DNA of 64,000 nucleotides from Flavobacterium sp. xlx-214 (GCF_013874595.1 NZ_CP059431.1:2604001-2668000); one strand, 5' to 3'. Positions 48,978 through 59,545 are shown, counted from the stretch's first letter. Program-made: numbers and translations. Notes: generated from the sequence alone by a model not told the origin.

Positions 48978-50207
48978 CTATTCTCTTGATATTTTATAAA
49001 TCTTACCACTATCGGTTATAGCATACAACGATTGATTGTTGTGCGATGCTAAAACATCTCTAAAACGTTCTCCTTTTTCTGCTAACAAACGCTCTTCTCC
49101 AACAATTTTATTATCTTTTATTACCAATCGTATAATGTGTTGACCGCTTAAAGCACCTATAAATAAATTATTTTGCCACTCTGGTATTGCATTACCTGTG
49201 TAAAAATCGATACCACTTGGCGAAATAGAAGGATCCCAATAATAAGCAGGTTGCTCCATCCCATCTTTTTGAGTAATTCCATCGCCAATTTTTTCACCAC
49301 TATACTCTAAACCATACGTAATAACAGGCCATCCATAATTTTTACCTGTTTGTATGTAATTCACTTCATCGCCTCCACGAGCACCAAATTCGGTTTCCCA
49401 TAATTGTTTTGTAACAGGATGAAAAGCCAATCCTTGTACATTTCTATGACCATAAGAATAAATCTCAGGTCTAGCATTGCTAGTTGATTCAAATGGATTT
49501 CCAGCAACAGGATGTCCATTTTTGGTAATACGTACAATTTTTCCTAAAGCTGAATTTAGTGCTTGCGCTTGCGGACGCGTAGTTAAATCTGATCGTTCGC
49601 CAGTGCTTACAAATAAATTTTGATTCTCATCAAACACCAATCGTCCTCCATAATGCAAACTACCATTGTATGAAGGTTCTGCTCTATAAATTACAGTAGG
49701 GTTCTCAATAGATTTTTCATCATTTGCTAACCTACCTTTTGCCACCGATGTTAAATTGCCATTTCCAAAAGGTTCAGAAAACGTCCAAAAAATCATTCTG
49801 TTTGTAGCAAATTCAGGATCTAAAGCAACATCTAACAAACCTCCTTGCCCACCAGAATCAACAGTTGGAAAACCTTCTACTTTAGAAATCTTTTGCCCGT
49901 TTTCAGAGAAAATTTGCATAAAACCCATTTTATCTGTCACCAACAAATTTCCATTAGGCATACTAATAATTCCCCAAGGTCTGCCTATGTTATTAGCTAT
50001 TTCTTCAACCTTAATCTTCGTTGTAGTTTTTACACTGCCAATACGCGTTTGCCCAGCAAAAGCGGGTTTATAATTAGTATTAGGTGGGTTTGTTTCAACA
50101 GGATTTCCAAGAACTATCTCTTGATCTTTAACAGGACTAGCATCATCATTACAAGAGAAAAAACCTAGCAACATAAAAACGGGTAAAAAACAAAAACTCT
50201 TTTTCAT
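48978..50207 (-). CDS. PQQ-dependent sugar dehydrogenase lipoprotein
   Basis: 409 residues from ATG 50207 (a GTG at 50213 is also in frame). Lipoprotein signal MKKSFCFLPVFMLLGFFSC (C19) precedes a six-bladed beta-propeller of the soluble glucose dehydrogenase family (GSDH). SGGQGGLLDVALDPEFATN, NGSLHYGGRLVFDENQNLF, SYGHRNVQGLAFHP and ETEFGARGGDEVNYI are the repeat motifs that carry calcium and PQQ ligands, and WDPSISPSGIDFY follows. It would oxidise aldose sugars in the periplasm. PQQ synthesis genes are not visible, so the cofactor may be taken up or the activity differ. Confidence 0.9.
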   Translation of the reverse strand: MKKSFCFLPVFMLLGFFSCNDDASPVKDQEIVLGNPVETNPPNTNYKPAFAGQTRIGSVKTTTKIKVEEIANNIGRPWGIISMPNGNLLVTDKMGFMQIFSENGQKISKVEGFPTVDSGGQGGLLDVALDPEFATNRMIFWTFSEPFGNGNLTSVAKGRLANDEKSIENPTVIYRAEPSYNGSLHYGGRLVFDENQNLFVSTGERSDLTTRPQAQALNSALGKIVRITKNGHPVAGNPFESTSNARPEIYSYGHRNVQGLAFHPVTKQLWETEFGARGGDEVNYIQTGKNYGWPVITYGLEYSGEKIGDGITQKDGMEQPAYYWDPSISPSGIDFYTGNAIPEWQNNLFIGALSGQHIIRLVIKDNKIVGEERLLAEKGERFRDVLASHNNQSLYAITDSGKIYKISRE

Positions 50208-50364
50208 AAACACACAATTAATCCATTATTTACACTAAAATTATCATTTATTAAAAAGAAAACAAAATAATTAACAAACAAACCGATCAATTAATCATTA
50301 AAAATTGATAAAAAGCAACCTTTTTCTTGTTAAAATATAATTTTAAAATAAGGATTTAAATAGT

Positions 50365-50372
50365 TAAATTTG
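50365..50372 (+). promoter_or_regulatory. -7 element (TAAATTTG) of fabV
   Basis: TAAATTTG 39 bp before the fabV ATG; no well-spaced TTG. Confidence 0.5.
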
Positions 50373-50411
50373 ATTCTTAAATAGTTGATGAACGTAATAT
50401 AATATAGAAAG

Positions 50412-51608
50412 ATGATTATTAAACCAAGAACAAGAGGTTTTATATGTTTAACATCGCATCCTGATGGAACTGCTACAAACATTAAAAACCAAATTGAATA
50501 TGTAAAATCAAAAGGAGAAGTTACAAACGGACCTAAGAAAGTATTAGTAATTGGTGCCTCAACAGGCTTTGGAATTTCATCAAGAATATCTGCTGCTTTT
50601 GGTTCTAATGCTGCTACAATTGGTGTTTTCTTTGAAAAACCTGCTACTGAAGGAAAACCAGGTACTGCAGGTTGGTATAATTCTGCAGCATTTGAACAAG
50701 AAGCACATGCAGCTGGTTTATACGCAAAATCAATTAATGGTGATGCTTTTTCAGATGAAATCAAACAACAAACTATTGAACTAATTAAGAAAGATTTAGG
50801 TAAAATTGATTTGGTTGTTTACAGCTTGGCATCGCCTCGTAGAACGCATCCAAAAACAGGTGTTGCTTATGCTTCGGTTTTAAAACCTATAGGTCAACCT
50901 TTTACCAATAAAACAGTAGATTTTCACACAGGTGTTGTAAGTGATATTTCAATTGCTCCAATTGATTCTCAAGAGGATATTGACAATACCATTGCTGTTA
51001 TGGGTGGTGAAGATTGGAAATTTTGGATGGAAGATTTACAAAAAGCGGGTGTTTTAGCAGATGGCGTTAAAACAGTTGCTTATTCTTACATTGGACCTGA
51101 ATTAACGTTCCCAATTTACCGTAACGGAACTATTGGTCAGGCAAAAAATGATTTAGAAGCTACAGCAGCAACTATTAATACAATTTTAAAAGAGGTTAAT
51201 GGTGAAGCTTACGTTTCTGTAAATAAAGCCTTAGTTACGCAATCGAGTTCTGCAATTCCGGTAGTGCCTTTATACATTTCGTTATTATATAAAGTAATGA
51301 AAGAAAAAGGTATTCACGAAGGAACAATCGAGCAAATGTATCGTTTATTTAAAGAGCGTTTGTATACTGCCGATGGTAAAATTCCTGTTGATGCTGAAGG
51401 AAGAATTCGTATTGATGATTTAGAAATGCGTGAAGATGTCCAAGCCGAAGTTGACAAATTATGGAAAGAAACTACAACTGAAAATTTAGAACAGATTTCA
51501 GATATTCAAGGTTACCGAAATGATTTCTTTAATTTATTTGGATTTAACTTTGATACTATAGATTATGATGCTGACGTAAACGAAGTTGTAAACGTTTCTA
51601 GTATTTAA
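50412..51608 (+). CDS. fabV: Trans-2-enoyl-ACP (CoA) reductase FabV
   Basis: 398-residue NADH-dependent enoyl reductase of the FabV/TER family, which reduces the trans-2 double bond in the final step of each fatty acid elongation cycle. The coenzyme loop is VLVIGASTGFGISSRISAA (about 44-62), followed by the acidic TIGVFFEKPATEGKPGTAGW. The catalytic pair is Y236 and K245 (Y-x8-K) in FPIYRNGTIGQAKNDLE; the Y-x8-K spacing distinguishes FabV from FabI. The terminal part of the substrate loop, SSAIPVVPLYISLLYKVMK, is present. FabV is insensitive to triclosan in other bacteria, so this may matter for resistance. It is single-gene, with a strong terminator. Confidence 0.96.
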   Translation: MIIKPRTRGFICLTSHPDGTATNIKNQIEYVKSKGEVTNGPKKVLVIGASTGFGISSRISAAFGSNAATIGVFFEKPATEGKPGTAGWYNSAAFEQEAHAAGLYAKSINGDAFSDEIKQQTIELIKKDLGKIDLVVYSLASPRRTHPKTGVAYASVLKPIGQPFTNKTVDFHTGVVSDISIAPIDSQEDIDNTIAVMGGEDWKFWMEDLQKAGVLADGVKTVAYSYIGPELTFPIYRNGTIGQAKNDLEATAATINTILKEVNGEAYVSVNKALVTQSSSAIPVVPLYISLLYKVMKEKGIHEGTIEQMYRLFKERLYTADGKIPVDAEGRIRIDDLEMREDVQAEVDKLWKETTTENLEQISDIQGYRNDFFNLFGFNFDTIDYDADVNEVVNVSSI

Positions 51609-51627
51609 TAATATTGAAATAGTAATG

Positions 51628-51661
51628 AAAAAGGTGTCTATTTGAATTGACACCTTTTTTT
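51628..51661 (+). terminator. Terminator of fabV
   Basis: AAAAAGGTGTC/GACACCTTTTT with a 10-base loop and a run of T. Confidence 0.85.
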
Positions 51662-52016
51662 ATGTTTAAAAAAACAGCATCAAAAAATATATAATTTAAT
51701 TGATTGCAAAACAATAAAAGTGTACACAAATTAACAAATAGATAAAATCTATATTGAAACATAAATATTTATTTATCAATATTTTATAAAAAATTACTTA
51801 AACTAAAAATTTAATTAAAGTGAATTTATAGAATTACACTTTTTATACAACAAAATCTAGTTTAGCACACCAAAAAAAGCAGTAAATATTTAAGCTTTTA
51901 AACATCCATAAAACAATTTGTATTTAAAAAAAGTTGAAAACCATTTGTAAAAAACAAACTTATTAAACCATTTTTTATCACAATATAATTGTATCTTCAA
52001 TAAAACATTTCTAAAA
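51662..52016. other. Gene-free AT-rich interval with one hairpin
   Basis: No convincing reading frame, tRNA or conserved RNA is visible. A modest hairpin at 51817-51842 (AAAGTGAATT against AATTACACTTT with a one-base bulge) is followed by TTTATA. I find no TAnnTTTG box in either strand near it; TATCTTCA about 25 bp before the next start is a poor promoter match. Confidence 0.5.
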
Positions 52017-53258
52017 ATGAACGACGAAATAAAACAAATACAATTAAAAAAACACAAACAATTAGCACTCGGCTTATTACTTGTTATGGCAATTGTTTAC
52101 GTTTTAATGATTTATTTACAAAAGAAAAATCCAATGTCGTGGATGGGATATGTAAAAGCATTTTCCGAAGCAGGTATGGTTGGTGCTTTAGCCGATTGGT
52201 TTGCAGTAACTGCTTTATTTAGATATCCTATGGGTTTAAAAATTCCGCATACAAACTTAATAAACAACAATAAAGATGCATTAGGTAGTAATTTAGGCAC
52301 TTTTGTGAGTACTAATTTTTTAACTGCTGATACCATACGCCCATATATTGATAAACTTTCTATTAGTGAGTATTTGAATGAGTGGTTAAGTAAAAAGAAA
52401 AATCAACAAATTATTCAACAAGAATGCAACCACCTACTAAAACGCATTGTAAATAATTTAGACGATGCATCAATTGCTAACTTTTTAGCTAAAAAAGGAT
52501 TTGAACTAACCGACGAAATTAAACTTGAAAAGCTTGCTAGCACTGCCCTACTCTATCTTTTAGAACAAAATGAACACGATAGGTTGCTTTCTATTATTTT
52601 ACCTCAGGCTAAAAACTATGTAGAAAACAACAGAGAACTTATTTACAAGAAAGTAGTTGAAAAGCAGCCTATTTTAGGCTTAATTGGTGGAAAATCGGTT
52701 ACAAATCAATTAATTTCGGGTATCACCACTTTTCTTGAAGAAATTGAAACAAACGGAAATCATACTATTAGAAAAGAACTTACATCAAAATTATATCAAG
52801 TTGTAGCTGATTTAAATGAAAAAGACGATTGGAAAGATAAATTTGAACATATAAAAGAACAATTCATTACCCAGGAACGTATTTTAGAATATGCTGAAGA
52901 TATATGGTTACGTTTGAAAAAAGATATGCTTGAGAAATTAGATGATGAAAACGCTACATTTAATAAATATATTAAACAAAACATAGAAAAAGCAATAGTG
53001 TTGTTTCAAGAAGATGCAGAAATGAAAGAAAACATTGATAAATATGCCAAGCAATATGTTTATAAATTGGTTCTTAAAAACAGTAAAGAAGTGGGCACCA
53101 TCATAACCAATACGGTACAAAAATGGGATGGTAAAGAAATGAGCGAAAAACTAGAACTTGAAGTCGGTAAAGACCTGCAATACATTCGTATTAATGGTAC
53201 TTTAGTTGGCGGTTTGGTTGGTTTACTTATTTATACCTTAACTAACTTATTAGCATAA
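52017..53258 (+). CDS. DUF445 family membrane protein
   Basis: 413 residues: an N-terminal membrane helix (about 15-32, LALGLLLVMAIVYVLMIYL), the DUF445 signature AFSEAGMVGALADWFAVTALFR and YPMGLKIPHTNLINNNKDALG, a long charged helical body, and a C-terminal helix (LVGGLVGLLIYTLTNLL). The family (YjiN/YheB related) is widespread and of unknown function, with inner-membrane anchoring at both ends and a coiled-coil-like central part. It is convergent with the nucleoside transporter and lies alone. Confidence 0.9.
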   Translation: MNDEIKQIQLKKHKQLALGLLLVMAIVYVLMIYLQKKNPMSWMGYVKAFSEAGMVGALADWFAVTALFRYPMGLKIPHTNLINNNKDALGSNLGTFVSTNFLTADTIRPYIDKLSISEYLNEWLSKKKNQQIIQQECNHLLKRIVNNLDDASIANFLAKKGFELTDEIKLEKLASTALLYLLEQNEHDRLLSIILPQAKNYVENNRELIYKKVVEKQPILGLIGGKSVTNQLISGITTFLEEIETNGNHTIRKELTSKLYQVVADLNEKDDWKDKFEHIKEQFITQERILEYAEDIWLRLKKDMLEKLDDENATFNKYIKQNIEKAIVLFQEDAEMKENIDKYAKQYVYKLVLKNSKEVGTIITNTVQKWDGKEMSEKLELEVGKDLQYIRINGTLVGGLVGLLIYTLTNLLA

Positions 53259-53286
53259 AAAAGAGGAATTACTTCCTCTTTTTTTA
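53257..53286. terminator. Bidirectional terminator
   Basis: AAAAAAGAGGAA/TTCCTCTTTTTT with a 4-base loop between convergent genes. Confidence 0.88.
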
Positions 53287-54603
53287 TTTATTTTCTACTT
53301 TATGTTTGTATTTAAACAACAACGCAAACAGTATGGTAACAATTAATGCATAAGCAGCAAAAATAAACCAAGACGTACGCCAGCCTTCTAATTGCAATGT
53401 AATATCGGTTTGATTAAACACATAATGATTTACAACAACCTGCGCACCAATCATACCTATAGTGGCACCAAAACCATTGGTCATCATCATAAAAACACCT
53501 TGTGCCGATGAACGAATACTTTTATTGGTTTCTTGATCTACAAATAAAGATCCTGATACATTAAAGAAATCAAAAGCAATACCGTAAACAATCATTGATA
53601 AAATAAACATCCATACGCCATTTCCAGGATTTCCTGTTGCAAAAAGTCCAAAACGCAGCACCCAAGCAAACATAGCTAATAACATAACTTGTTTAATTCC
53701 AAATCGTTTTAAGAAAAAAGGAATTAATAAAATACAAAGTGTTTCTGATACCTGAGATAACGAAATAAGCGCATTGGCATTATTTGCACCCCAAGTTGAA
53801 GCAAACTCGGGAATATCTTTAAAACTTGTTATAAAAGGGTTGGCATAACCATTTGTAATTTGTAACGAAACACCTAATAACATCGAAAAAATGAAAAATA
53901 CAGCCATTTTTCGTTCTTTAAATAGTGCAAAAGCTTTTAAGCCTAAAGCATCACTTAATGATTTTTTACCTTCGGTTTTATTGATTTCGCAATTAGGCAA
54001 CGTAAATGAATATAAAAACAATACGATTCCTAAAAAACCAGAAACATAAAACTGGTGATAGGTATTTTGGAAACTAACAAAGTCATTGTTAGCTGAAAAA
54101 TTAAAATCGAAATTTCCTAATGTAAAACCACTAAAATTCACAAACAACATAGCACAAATAAAACCTACTGTTCCTAATGTACGTATGGGCGGAAACGCTT
54201 TAATGGTATCGTAATTATTATTGGTTAAAACGGTATAAGAAACCGAGTTAGACAACGCAATAGTTGGCATATAAAATGCTACACTTAAAGTATAAAGCGT
54301 AAAAAGTGTATAAAAATCGGCTGCTTCACCTGATGATGCTCCATAATAGCCTGCAGCAATAATAAACAATGCAGCCAAGGCATGGCAATATCCTAATAAA
54401 CGTTGTACAGGAATCCATCTATCAGCAATAATACCCATAATGGCAGGCATAAAAATAGAAACAACTCCTTGAACAGCATAAAATAAACCAATTTTTGAGG
54501 CCATTCCTATTGAAGCCAAGTAGTTACCCATTGAGGTTAAATAAGCGCCCCAAACAGCAAACTGCAAAAAGCTCATAATGGTTAATCGTAATTTTAAGCT
54601 CAT
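53284..54603 (-). CDS. NupG-type nucleoside permease (MFS)
   Basis: 439 residues from ATG 54603, twelve membrane helices. The N-terminal SLKLRLTIMSFLQFAVWGAY and TSMGNYLASIGMASKIGLFY match the nucleoside:H+ symporter (NHS) family of NupG/XapB; the loop IMGIIADRWIPVQRLLGYCH carries the MFS motif between helices 2 and 3, and TIKAFPPIRTLGTVGFICA and WMFILSMIVYGIAFDFFNVSG are conserved later blocks. It imports nucleosides for salvage. The 27-bp gap to cmk, a nucleotide kinase, on the same strand fits a joint role in pyrimidine salvage, although cmk also has housekeeping duty. Confidence 0.9.
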   Translation of the reverse strand: MSLKLRLTIMSFLQFAVWGAYLTSMGNYLASIGMASKIGLFYAVQGVVSIFMPAIMGIIADRWIPVQRLLGYCHALAALFIIAAGYYGASSGEAADFYTLFTLYTLSVAFYMPTIALSNSVSYTVLTNNNYDTIKAFPPIRTLGTVGFICAMLFVNFSGFTLGNFDFNFSANNDFVSFQNTYHQFYVSGFLGIVLFLYSFTLPNCEINKTEGKKSLSDALGLKAFALFKERKMAVFFIFSMLLGVSLQITNGYANPFITSFKDIPEFASTWGANNANALISLSQVSETLCILLIPFFLKRFGIKQVMLLAMFAWVLRFGLFATGNPGNGVWMFILSMIVYGIAFDFFNVSGSLFVDQETNKSIRSSAQGVFMMMTNGFGATIGMIGAQVVVNHYVFNQTDITLQLEGWRTSWFIFAAYALIVTILFALLFKYKHKVENK

Positions 54604-54630
54604 TATCAATATATTTTAAAAAGTAGAATT

Positions 54631-55320
54631 TTAGTTTGTTAAGCGCTGATTTGCTAAGTTTAGAATCATTTGAAATTGTTCTTCTTTTGATAATTCAGAA
54701 TTATCAATAACAATTGCATCTTGCGCTTTTATTAAGGGAGAATCTTGTCTATTAGAATCAAGAGTATCGCGTTCGGTAACATTTTTTAAAACCTCATCAA
54801 AAGAAGTATTCATTCCTTTTTCTTTTAATTCTAAAAACCTACGTTGCGCTCTAATTTCGGCAGAAGCGGTCATGAAAATTTTTAGTTCGGCATTAGGAAA
54901 AACAACAGTACCAATATCTCTTCCATCCATAACAACACCTTTATCAATACCGTATTTTTTTTGTTGCTGAACTAATTTTGAACGGACTTCTGAAACAGCA
55001 GCAATTTTACTTACAAAGTTAGAAACTTCTAAAGTTCTAATTTCGTTTTCAACATTTACATCGTTTAAATACATTTCTGCAAAACCCAAATGAGGATTGA
55101 AAACAAAGGTTAAAAAAACATGATTTAACTGTTTGATTAATTCTTGCTCATTAAAGTAATCTGCCTTAATAATACCTTGCTGCATAGCATATAAAGTTAC
55201 GGCACGGTACATAGCGCCAGTATCTACATAGATATAATTCAATGCTTTTGCGAGTTGTTTTGCTAAAGTACTTTTCCCAGTTGATGAATGTCCATCAATA
55301 GCTATTGTGATTTTTTCCAA
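54631..55320 (-). CDS. cmk: Cytidylate kinase
   Basis: 229 residues from a TTG start at 55320; the longer frame begins at another TTG (55341) that lies within the -7 box, so it is unlikely. P-loop kinase that phosphorylates CMP and dCMP with ATP. Walker A is IAIDGHSSTGKSTLAKQLA; YIYVDTGAMYRAVTLYA, VVMDGRDIGTVVFPNAELKIF and ASAEIRAQRRFLEL are the nucleotide-binding and lid motifs. The gene lies 26 bp after porQ and before the nucleoside permease, all on the minus strand. Confidence 0.94.
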   Translation of the reverse strand: MEKITIAIDGHSSTGKSTLAKQLAKALNYIYVDTGAMYRAVTLYAMQQGIIKADYFNEQELIKQLNHVFLTFVFNPHLGFAEMYLNDVNVENEIRTLEVSNFVSKIAAVSEVRSKLVQQQKKYGIDKGVVMDGRDIGTVVFPNAELKIFMTASAEIRAQRRFLELKEKGMNTSFDEVLKNVTERDTLDSNRQDSPLIKAQDAIVIDNSELSKEEQFQMILNLANQRLTN

Positions 55321-55338
55321 ACCAATTGTTTTAGGAAA

Positions 55339-55346
55339 CAAAATTA
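55339..55346 (-). promoter_or_regulatory. -7 element (TAATTTTG) of cmk
   Basis: TAATTTTG on the minus strand immediately after the porQ stop codon and 18 bp before the chosen cmk start. It overlaps the alternative TTG start. Confidence 0.5.
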
Positions 55347-56357
55347 TTATAGTTTTACGGACAAACCAAACAAATTAGTATTTCCTGCTAAAGTAAATCT
55401 GTTGTAAGCGTATTCAATTTTAAAACGTTTGACTTTTAAACCAAAACCAGCCGAAATACCTGCAAAATGTCTTTGCTCTAAAATTTTCATTTCTTCGCCG
55501 TTTTTAAAATTATATCCTAAACGTATGGTAAAGTTTTTTTCAGGAAAAAGCTCAAAACCAACAACAACATGTCGTAACAACGTATTGCCAAAACCAACTT
55601 TTTCTTCGGTAGCTTTTCCTTCCAAATCAATTTGAGCTCTGTTAGGATTAGAAAAACCAATGTTCCATTTTTGAAGATTATCTAAAGTAAAATGCCAACG
55701 AATAGGTACATTTTCTAATCGTTTACTTACACCTAAAACTACTTCAAAAGGAAGTGTTTCTCTTATATCTTCATAACTAGATAATTGTCCACCTAAATTT
55801 TTAAAAGTTAAACCAGCTGTCCAACCTGTTTCAACATCGTTATACAAACCACCAATATCGGCAGCAACAGCAAACGAATTATAGCTTTCTAAACTAGAAG
55901 CAATGGCTTTTAAATTAGCTCCAATTACAAAATTGGTATTTTCAATAGGATGCGCATAACCAACCGAAAGCGCTACATCGTTTCCAGAAAAAGAACCAGT
56001 TGTAGTTCCGTTTTCATCATATCCTTCCATACTACCATAATTTAAAAAAGTAGCGCCAATGTGAAAACTGCGTCCGTTTTTAAAGGTGTGTGCATAAGAA
56101 GCAGAACCTAAACTTACATCGCCATAAAACCGACCAAAATTTACTGCCAACATATTGTTCATTTCAGTATTTAAAGAAGCAGGATTGTATAGCACCTGAT
56201 TTACTTCGTTTCCTGTAATGGTAACATTGCTACCGCCTAATGCCGCCTGTTTGGGCGATGTAGGCATTTGTAAGAATTGATACGCATCTTTACCACCTAC
56301 TTGGGCAGTTGCAGTTGTTAATGTTATGAAAGAAACTAAGGTTAATAGTTTACGCAT
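55347..56357 (-). CDS. porQ: Type IX secretion system outer-membrane protein PorQ
   Basis: 336 residues. Signal peptide MRKLLTLVSFITLTTATAQ, then a beta-barrel of the PorV/PorQ (FadL-like) group: GGKDAYQFLQMPTSPKQAAL with GGSNVTITGNEVNQVLYNPA is the N-terminal hallmark and the barrel repeats SFHIGATFLNYGSMEGYDENG and ILEQRHFAGISAGFGLKVK run to a final strand ending FGLSVKL. PorQ belongs to the group of outer-membrane components needed for cargo attachment in the type IX system. Together with porX and the sorting tail of the nuclease in this window, it shows that the organism has this system. It lies between lon and cmk, as in other flavobacteria. Confidence 0.88.
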   Translation of the reverse strand: MRKLLTLVSFITLTTATAQVGGKDAYQFLQMPTSPKQAALGGSNVTITGNEVNQVLYNPASLNTEMNNMLAVNFGRFYGDVSLGSASYAHTFKNGRSFHIGATFLNYGSMEGYDENGTTTGSFSGNDVALSVGYAHPIENTNFVIGANLKAIASSLESYNSFAVAADIGGLYNDVETGWTAGLTFKNLGGQLSSYEDIRETLPFEVVLGVSKRLENVPIRWHFTLDNLQKWNIGFSNPNRAQIDLEGKATEEKVGFGNTLLRHVVVGFELFPEKNFTIRLGYNFKNGEEMKILEQRHFAGISAGFGLKVKRFKIEYAYNRFTLAGNTNLFGLSVKL

Positions 56358-56442
56358 GTTTAGTTGAATTACATGAAAACGAATATATAACTTTATAACG
56401 ATAGAATAAAGAAATTGGTATGTTTTTGCACAGAAATTTCGT

Positions 56443-56901
56443 TCAATTTTCTCTAACTAAAGTTACTTTATAATCTTTGCCTTCTAAAAATTCAATGTTC
56501 AACACTTTATAAACTGTTTCTAATCGATTATCATAGAAAACTTTAAAGTAAGTATTTTCTTTTTCATTAATGATTTTTAGTTTATGTGGTAAATTCTTTG
56601 GTGGTGACACAGAACTCATAGCAAAACTTCCTTCTTTATGGAAACCCCAACCTTGATAAAAATACTTGGCTGAAGAAAAATTCCATGTAATTATTTTTTG
56701 ATCTTCAGGAATTTTATGTCTAAAAAAAACTAAAGTATCATTTTCAAAATACATATATTCTTTATTTATAGCTATCCATCTAATATCACTTGGTTTCTCT
56801 AATCTAAAAAGAGATTTAAATTTTTTCTTTAAATCTTTTTCTTGCTGTCCAAAACACATCATTGGTAATATGAATAATATAATTATGATATTTTTTGTCA
56901 T
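56443..56901 (-). CDS. Secreted hypothetical protein
   Basis: 152 residues with a signal peptide (MTKNIIIILFILPMMCFGQQ). The mature part is hydrophilic, with SDIRWIAINKEYMYFENDTL and ITWNFSSAKYFYQGWGFHKE. No domain is recognised and there is no lipobox cysteine at a usable position. It lies between lon and porQ on the same strand with gaps of 85 bp on each side, so it may be a separate unit. It looks real from length, signal and codon use but could be lineage-specific. Confidence 0.65.
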   Translation of the reverse strand: MTKNIIIILFILPMMCFGQQEKDLKKKFKSLFRLEKPSDIRWIAINKEYMYFENDTLVFFRHKIPEDQKIITWNFSSAKYFYQGWGFHKEGSFAMSSVSPPKNLPHKLKIINEKENTYFKVFYDNRLETVYKVLNIEFLEGKDYKVTLVREN

Positions 56902-56986
56902 TAGAGAATTTCATTTAGAAAGATAAAAATAACAAAAAAAAGCCAATACATTTCTGTATCAGCTTTTGTATCAATTATATTTCTTT

Positions 56987-59452
56987 TTAAGCCTCTTTAA
57001 CAACAAGCTCTTTTGGGTGCTTTACTTTTTGGTTTGTTAAAGCAATATCAATAACCTCGGTCATTTTATCAACATAATGAAACGTTAAACCTGTTAAATA
57101 CTCTGGTTTAATTTGATCGATATCACGTTTATTATCTTTACATAAAATAATTTCCTTGATATTTGCACGTTTAGCAGCTAAAATCTTTTCTTTAATTCCA
57201 CCTACTGGAAGCACTTTTCCTCGTAAAGTTATTTCACCTGTCATGGCTAAGTTTTTCTTTATTTTTTGTTGTGTAAAGCTAGAAACCATAGACGTTAACA
57301 TGGCAATACCTGCAGACGGACCATCTTTTGGCGTTGCGCCTTCTGGTACGTGAACGTGAATTTTATATTTATCAAAAACCTTAGCATCAATACCAAATAA
57401 ATGATTGTTTGATTTGATGTATTCTAATGCAATAGTTGCCGATTCTTTCATTACATTACCCAAATTACCTGTCATGGTAAGTGTTCCTTTTCCTTCAGAT
57501 AAAATTGATTCTATAAATAAAATATCACCACCTACACGCGTCCAAGCTAAACCAGTAACAACACCTGCCACTTCGTTAGACTCGTATTTATCTCTATCAA
57601 ACTTAGGAGCGCCTAAAATGGTAATGATATCTTCTTCGGTTAACTTTTCATTAAAACTTTCTTCTAAAACGATAGATTTTGCAATAAAACGAATTACATT
57701 AGCAATTTCTTTATCTAATTTACGAACTCCCGATTCACGTGTATATTTCGTTACAATAAACTCAATTACTTTTTTACTTAACGCAACTACTTTACTGTCT
57801 AAACCATGCTCTTTTAATTGCTTAGGTAGTAAATGTTGTTTTACAATTTCAACTTTTTCCTCAATCGTATAACCGCTCATCTCGATAATTTCCATACGAT
57901 CTAACAACGCTGGCTGAATGGTATTTAAACTATTTGAGGTGGCAATGAACATTACTTTAGACAAATCAAAGCCTAACTCTAAGAAATTATCGTAGAATTC
58001 TTTGTTTTGTTCTGGATCCAACACTTCTAACATGGCACTTGAAGGATCGCCTTGATTACTGCTTGACAATTTATCAATTTCATCTAAAACAAACACAGGA
58101 TTCGAAGTTTTGGCTTTTTTGATGGATTGAATAATACGTCCGGGCATAGCGCCAATATAGGTTTTACGATGTCCACGAATTTCAGCTTCATCGCGTAAAC
58201 CACCCAACGATATGCGAACATACTCACGACCTAATGCTTTTGCTACCGATTTACCAATTGAAGTTTTACCAACACCTGGAGGTCCGTATAAGCATAAAAT
58301 AGGCGATTTCATATCATTCCTCAATTTTAAAACCGCTATATGTTCAATTACACGACGTTTTACATCTTCTAAACCATAATGATCTTTATCAAGAATTTTC
58401 TTAGCATTTTTTAAATCGAATTTATCTTTAGTAAATTCATTCCAAGGCAATTCTAAAAGCAATTCTAAATAATTCCTTTGAATAGAAAACTCAGCTACTT
58501 GTGGATTCATACGTTGCATTTTGCTCAATTCTTTGTCAAAATGTTCTTTTACTTTAGCATCCCACTTTTTATCTAACGCTTTTTTACGTAACTCCTCAAA
58601 CTCTTGTTCGTGCGAAAAACCACCTAATTCTTCTTGTATGGTTTTTATTTGTTGATGTAAAAAATACTCTTTTTGTTGCTGATCTAAATCAACACGTACT
58701 TTTGTTTGAATATCGTTCTTCAAATTTAAACGCTGAAGTTCCATATTCATTCTTCGAAGTGTTTCTAAAGCACGATCTTTTAAATTGTTGATTTCTAAAA
58801 TAGTTTGCTTTTCTGAAGCTGGTAAATTTAGATTTGAAGATACAAAATTGACTAAAAAAGAATCGCTTTCTATGTTTTTAATTGCAAAAGCAGCTTCAGA
58901 AGGAATATTTGGATTTTCTCTGATAATCTCTTGTGCCGTTTCATTAATTGATTCAATAATTGTATTGAATTCTAAATCATCTGCCTCTGGTTTAACTTCT
59001 TCAACCTCTTTAATTTTCGCTTTTAAATAAGGCTCTTCTTGAACTACTTCTGTAATTTCAAAACGCTTTTTTCCTTGCAAAATAACCGTAATGTTGCCAT
59101 CTGGTAATTTAAGCGTTTTAAGAATTTTTGCAACTGTACCAAACTTATAAATATCAGTTGCACCTGGCACTTCAACATCTTCGCTTATCTGAGAAACCAC
59201 ACCAATGGTTTTATCAGAGGCAATTGCATCGTTTATTAACTTAATTGATTTATCGCGCCCAGCGGTAATAGGAATTACAACACCAGGAAACAAAACCATG
59301 TTGCGTAACGGTAAAATACAAATATCTTCAGGTAATTGCTCTTTATTCATTTCATTTTCATCATCTTGAGAAAACAAAGGAATAAATTCTGCATTCGGAT
59401 CTAAATCTTGAAGTGACAAATTGTCCATTGAAATTATTTTTTCGTGTGCCAT
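56987..59452 (-). CDS. lon: ATP-dependent protease La (Lon)
   Basis: 821 residues from ATG 59452. N-terminal substrate-binding domain (about 40-240), AAA+ ATPase with Walker [17 protein letters not shown] and [13 protein letters not shown], arginine finger region [14 protein letters not shown], and a serine protease domain in which the catalytic serine lies in [13 protein letters not shown] and the lysine in [13 protein letters not shown]. It degrades misfolded and regulatory proteins in the cytosol. The N-terminus is extended by about 35 acidic residues relative to E. coli, as in Bacteroidota. A TTGACA with downstream TAAAAT and a palindrome lie upstream. Confidence 0.97.
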   Translation of the reverse strand: MAHEKIISMDNLSLQDLDPNAEFIPLFSQDDENEMNKEQLPEDICILPLRNMVLFPGVVIPITAGRDKSIKLINDAIASDKTIGVVSQISEDVEVPGATDIYKFGTVAKILKTLKLPDGNITVILQGKKRFEITEVVQEEPYLKAKIKEVEEVKPEADDLEFNTIIESINETAQEIIRENPNIPSEAAFAIKNIESDSFLVNFVSSNLNLPASEKQTILEINNLKDRALETLRRMNMELQRLNLKNDIQTKVRVDLDQQQKEYFLHQQIKTIQEELGGFSHEQEFEELRKKALDKKWDAKVKEHFDKELSKMQRMNPQVAEFSIQRNYLELLLELPWNEFTKDKFDLKNAKKILDKDHYGLEDVKRRVIEHIAVLKLRNDMKSPILCLYGPPGVGKTSIGKSVAKALGREYVRISLGGLRDEAEIRGHRKTYIGAMPGRIIQSIKKAKTSNPVFVLDEIDKLSSSNQGDPSSAMLEVLDPEQNKEFYDNFLELGFDLSKVMFIATSNSLNTIQPALLDRMEIIEMSGYTIEEKVEIVKQHLLPKQLKEHGLDSKVVALSKKVIEFIVTKYTRESGVRKLDKEIANVIRFIAKSIVLEESFNEKLTEEDIITILGAPKFDRDKYESNEVAGVVTGLAWTRVGGDILFIESILSEGKGTLTMTGNLGNVMKESATIALEYIKSNNHLFGIDAKVFDKYKIHVHVPEGATPKDGPSAGIAMLTSMVSSFTQQKIKKNLAMTGEITLRGKVLPVGGIKEKILAAKRANIKEIILCKDNKRDIDQIKPEYLTGLTFHYVDKMTEVIDIALTNQKVKHPKELVVKEA

Positions 59453-59532
59453 ATATGTTTTATAGGTCAAAATGTCATTAATTCAAATTAAATAACACTT
59501 TAATATTTTAATTTATTTCTATTTTAAGATAA

Positions 59533-59545
59533 ACACTTAAAGTGT
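59533..59545. promoter_or_regulatory. Palindrome ACACTTAAAGTGT upstream of lon
   Basis: A perfect 6+1+6 palindrome, 80 bp upstream of the lon ATG. On the minus strand it overlaps TTGACA, which is followed 16 bp later by TAAAAT. This could be a control site of a stress promoter. Confidence 0.35.

Noticed and set aside
51817..51842. Hairpin in the fabV-DUF445 gap as a small RNA terminator
   Set aside because: One bulge, AT-rich arms and no recognisable promoter upstream; I see no conserved RNA motif.
57405..57872. A 155-codon open frame antisense to lon
   Set aside because: It lies entirely inside a certain gene, has no promoter, and its composition is what the reverse of lon codons gives.
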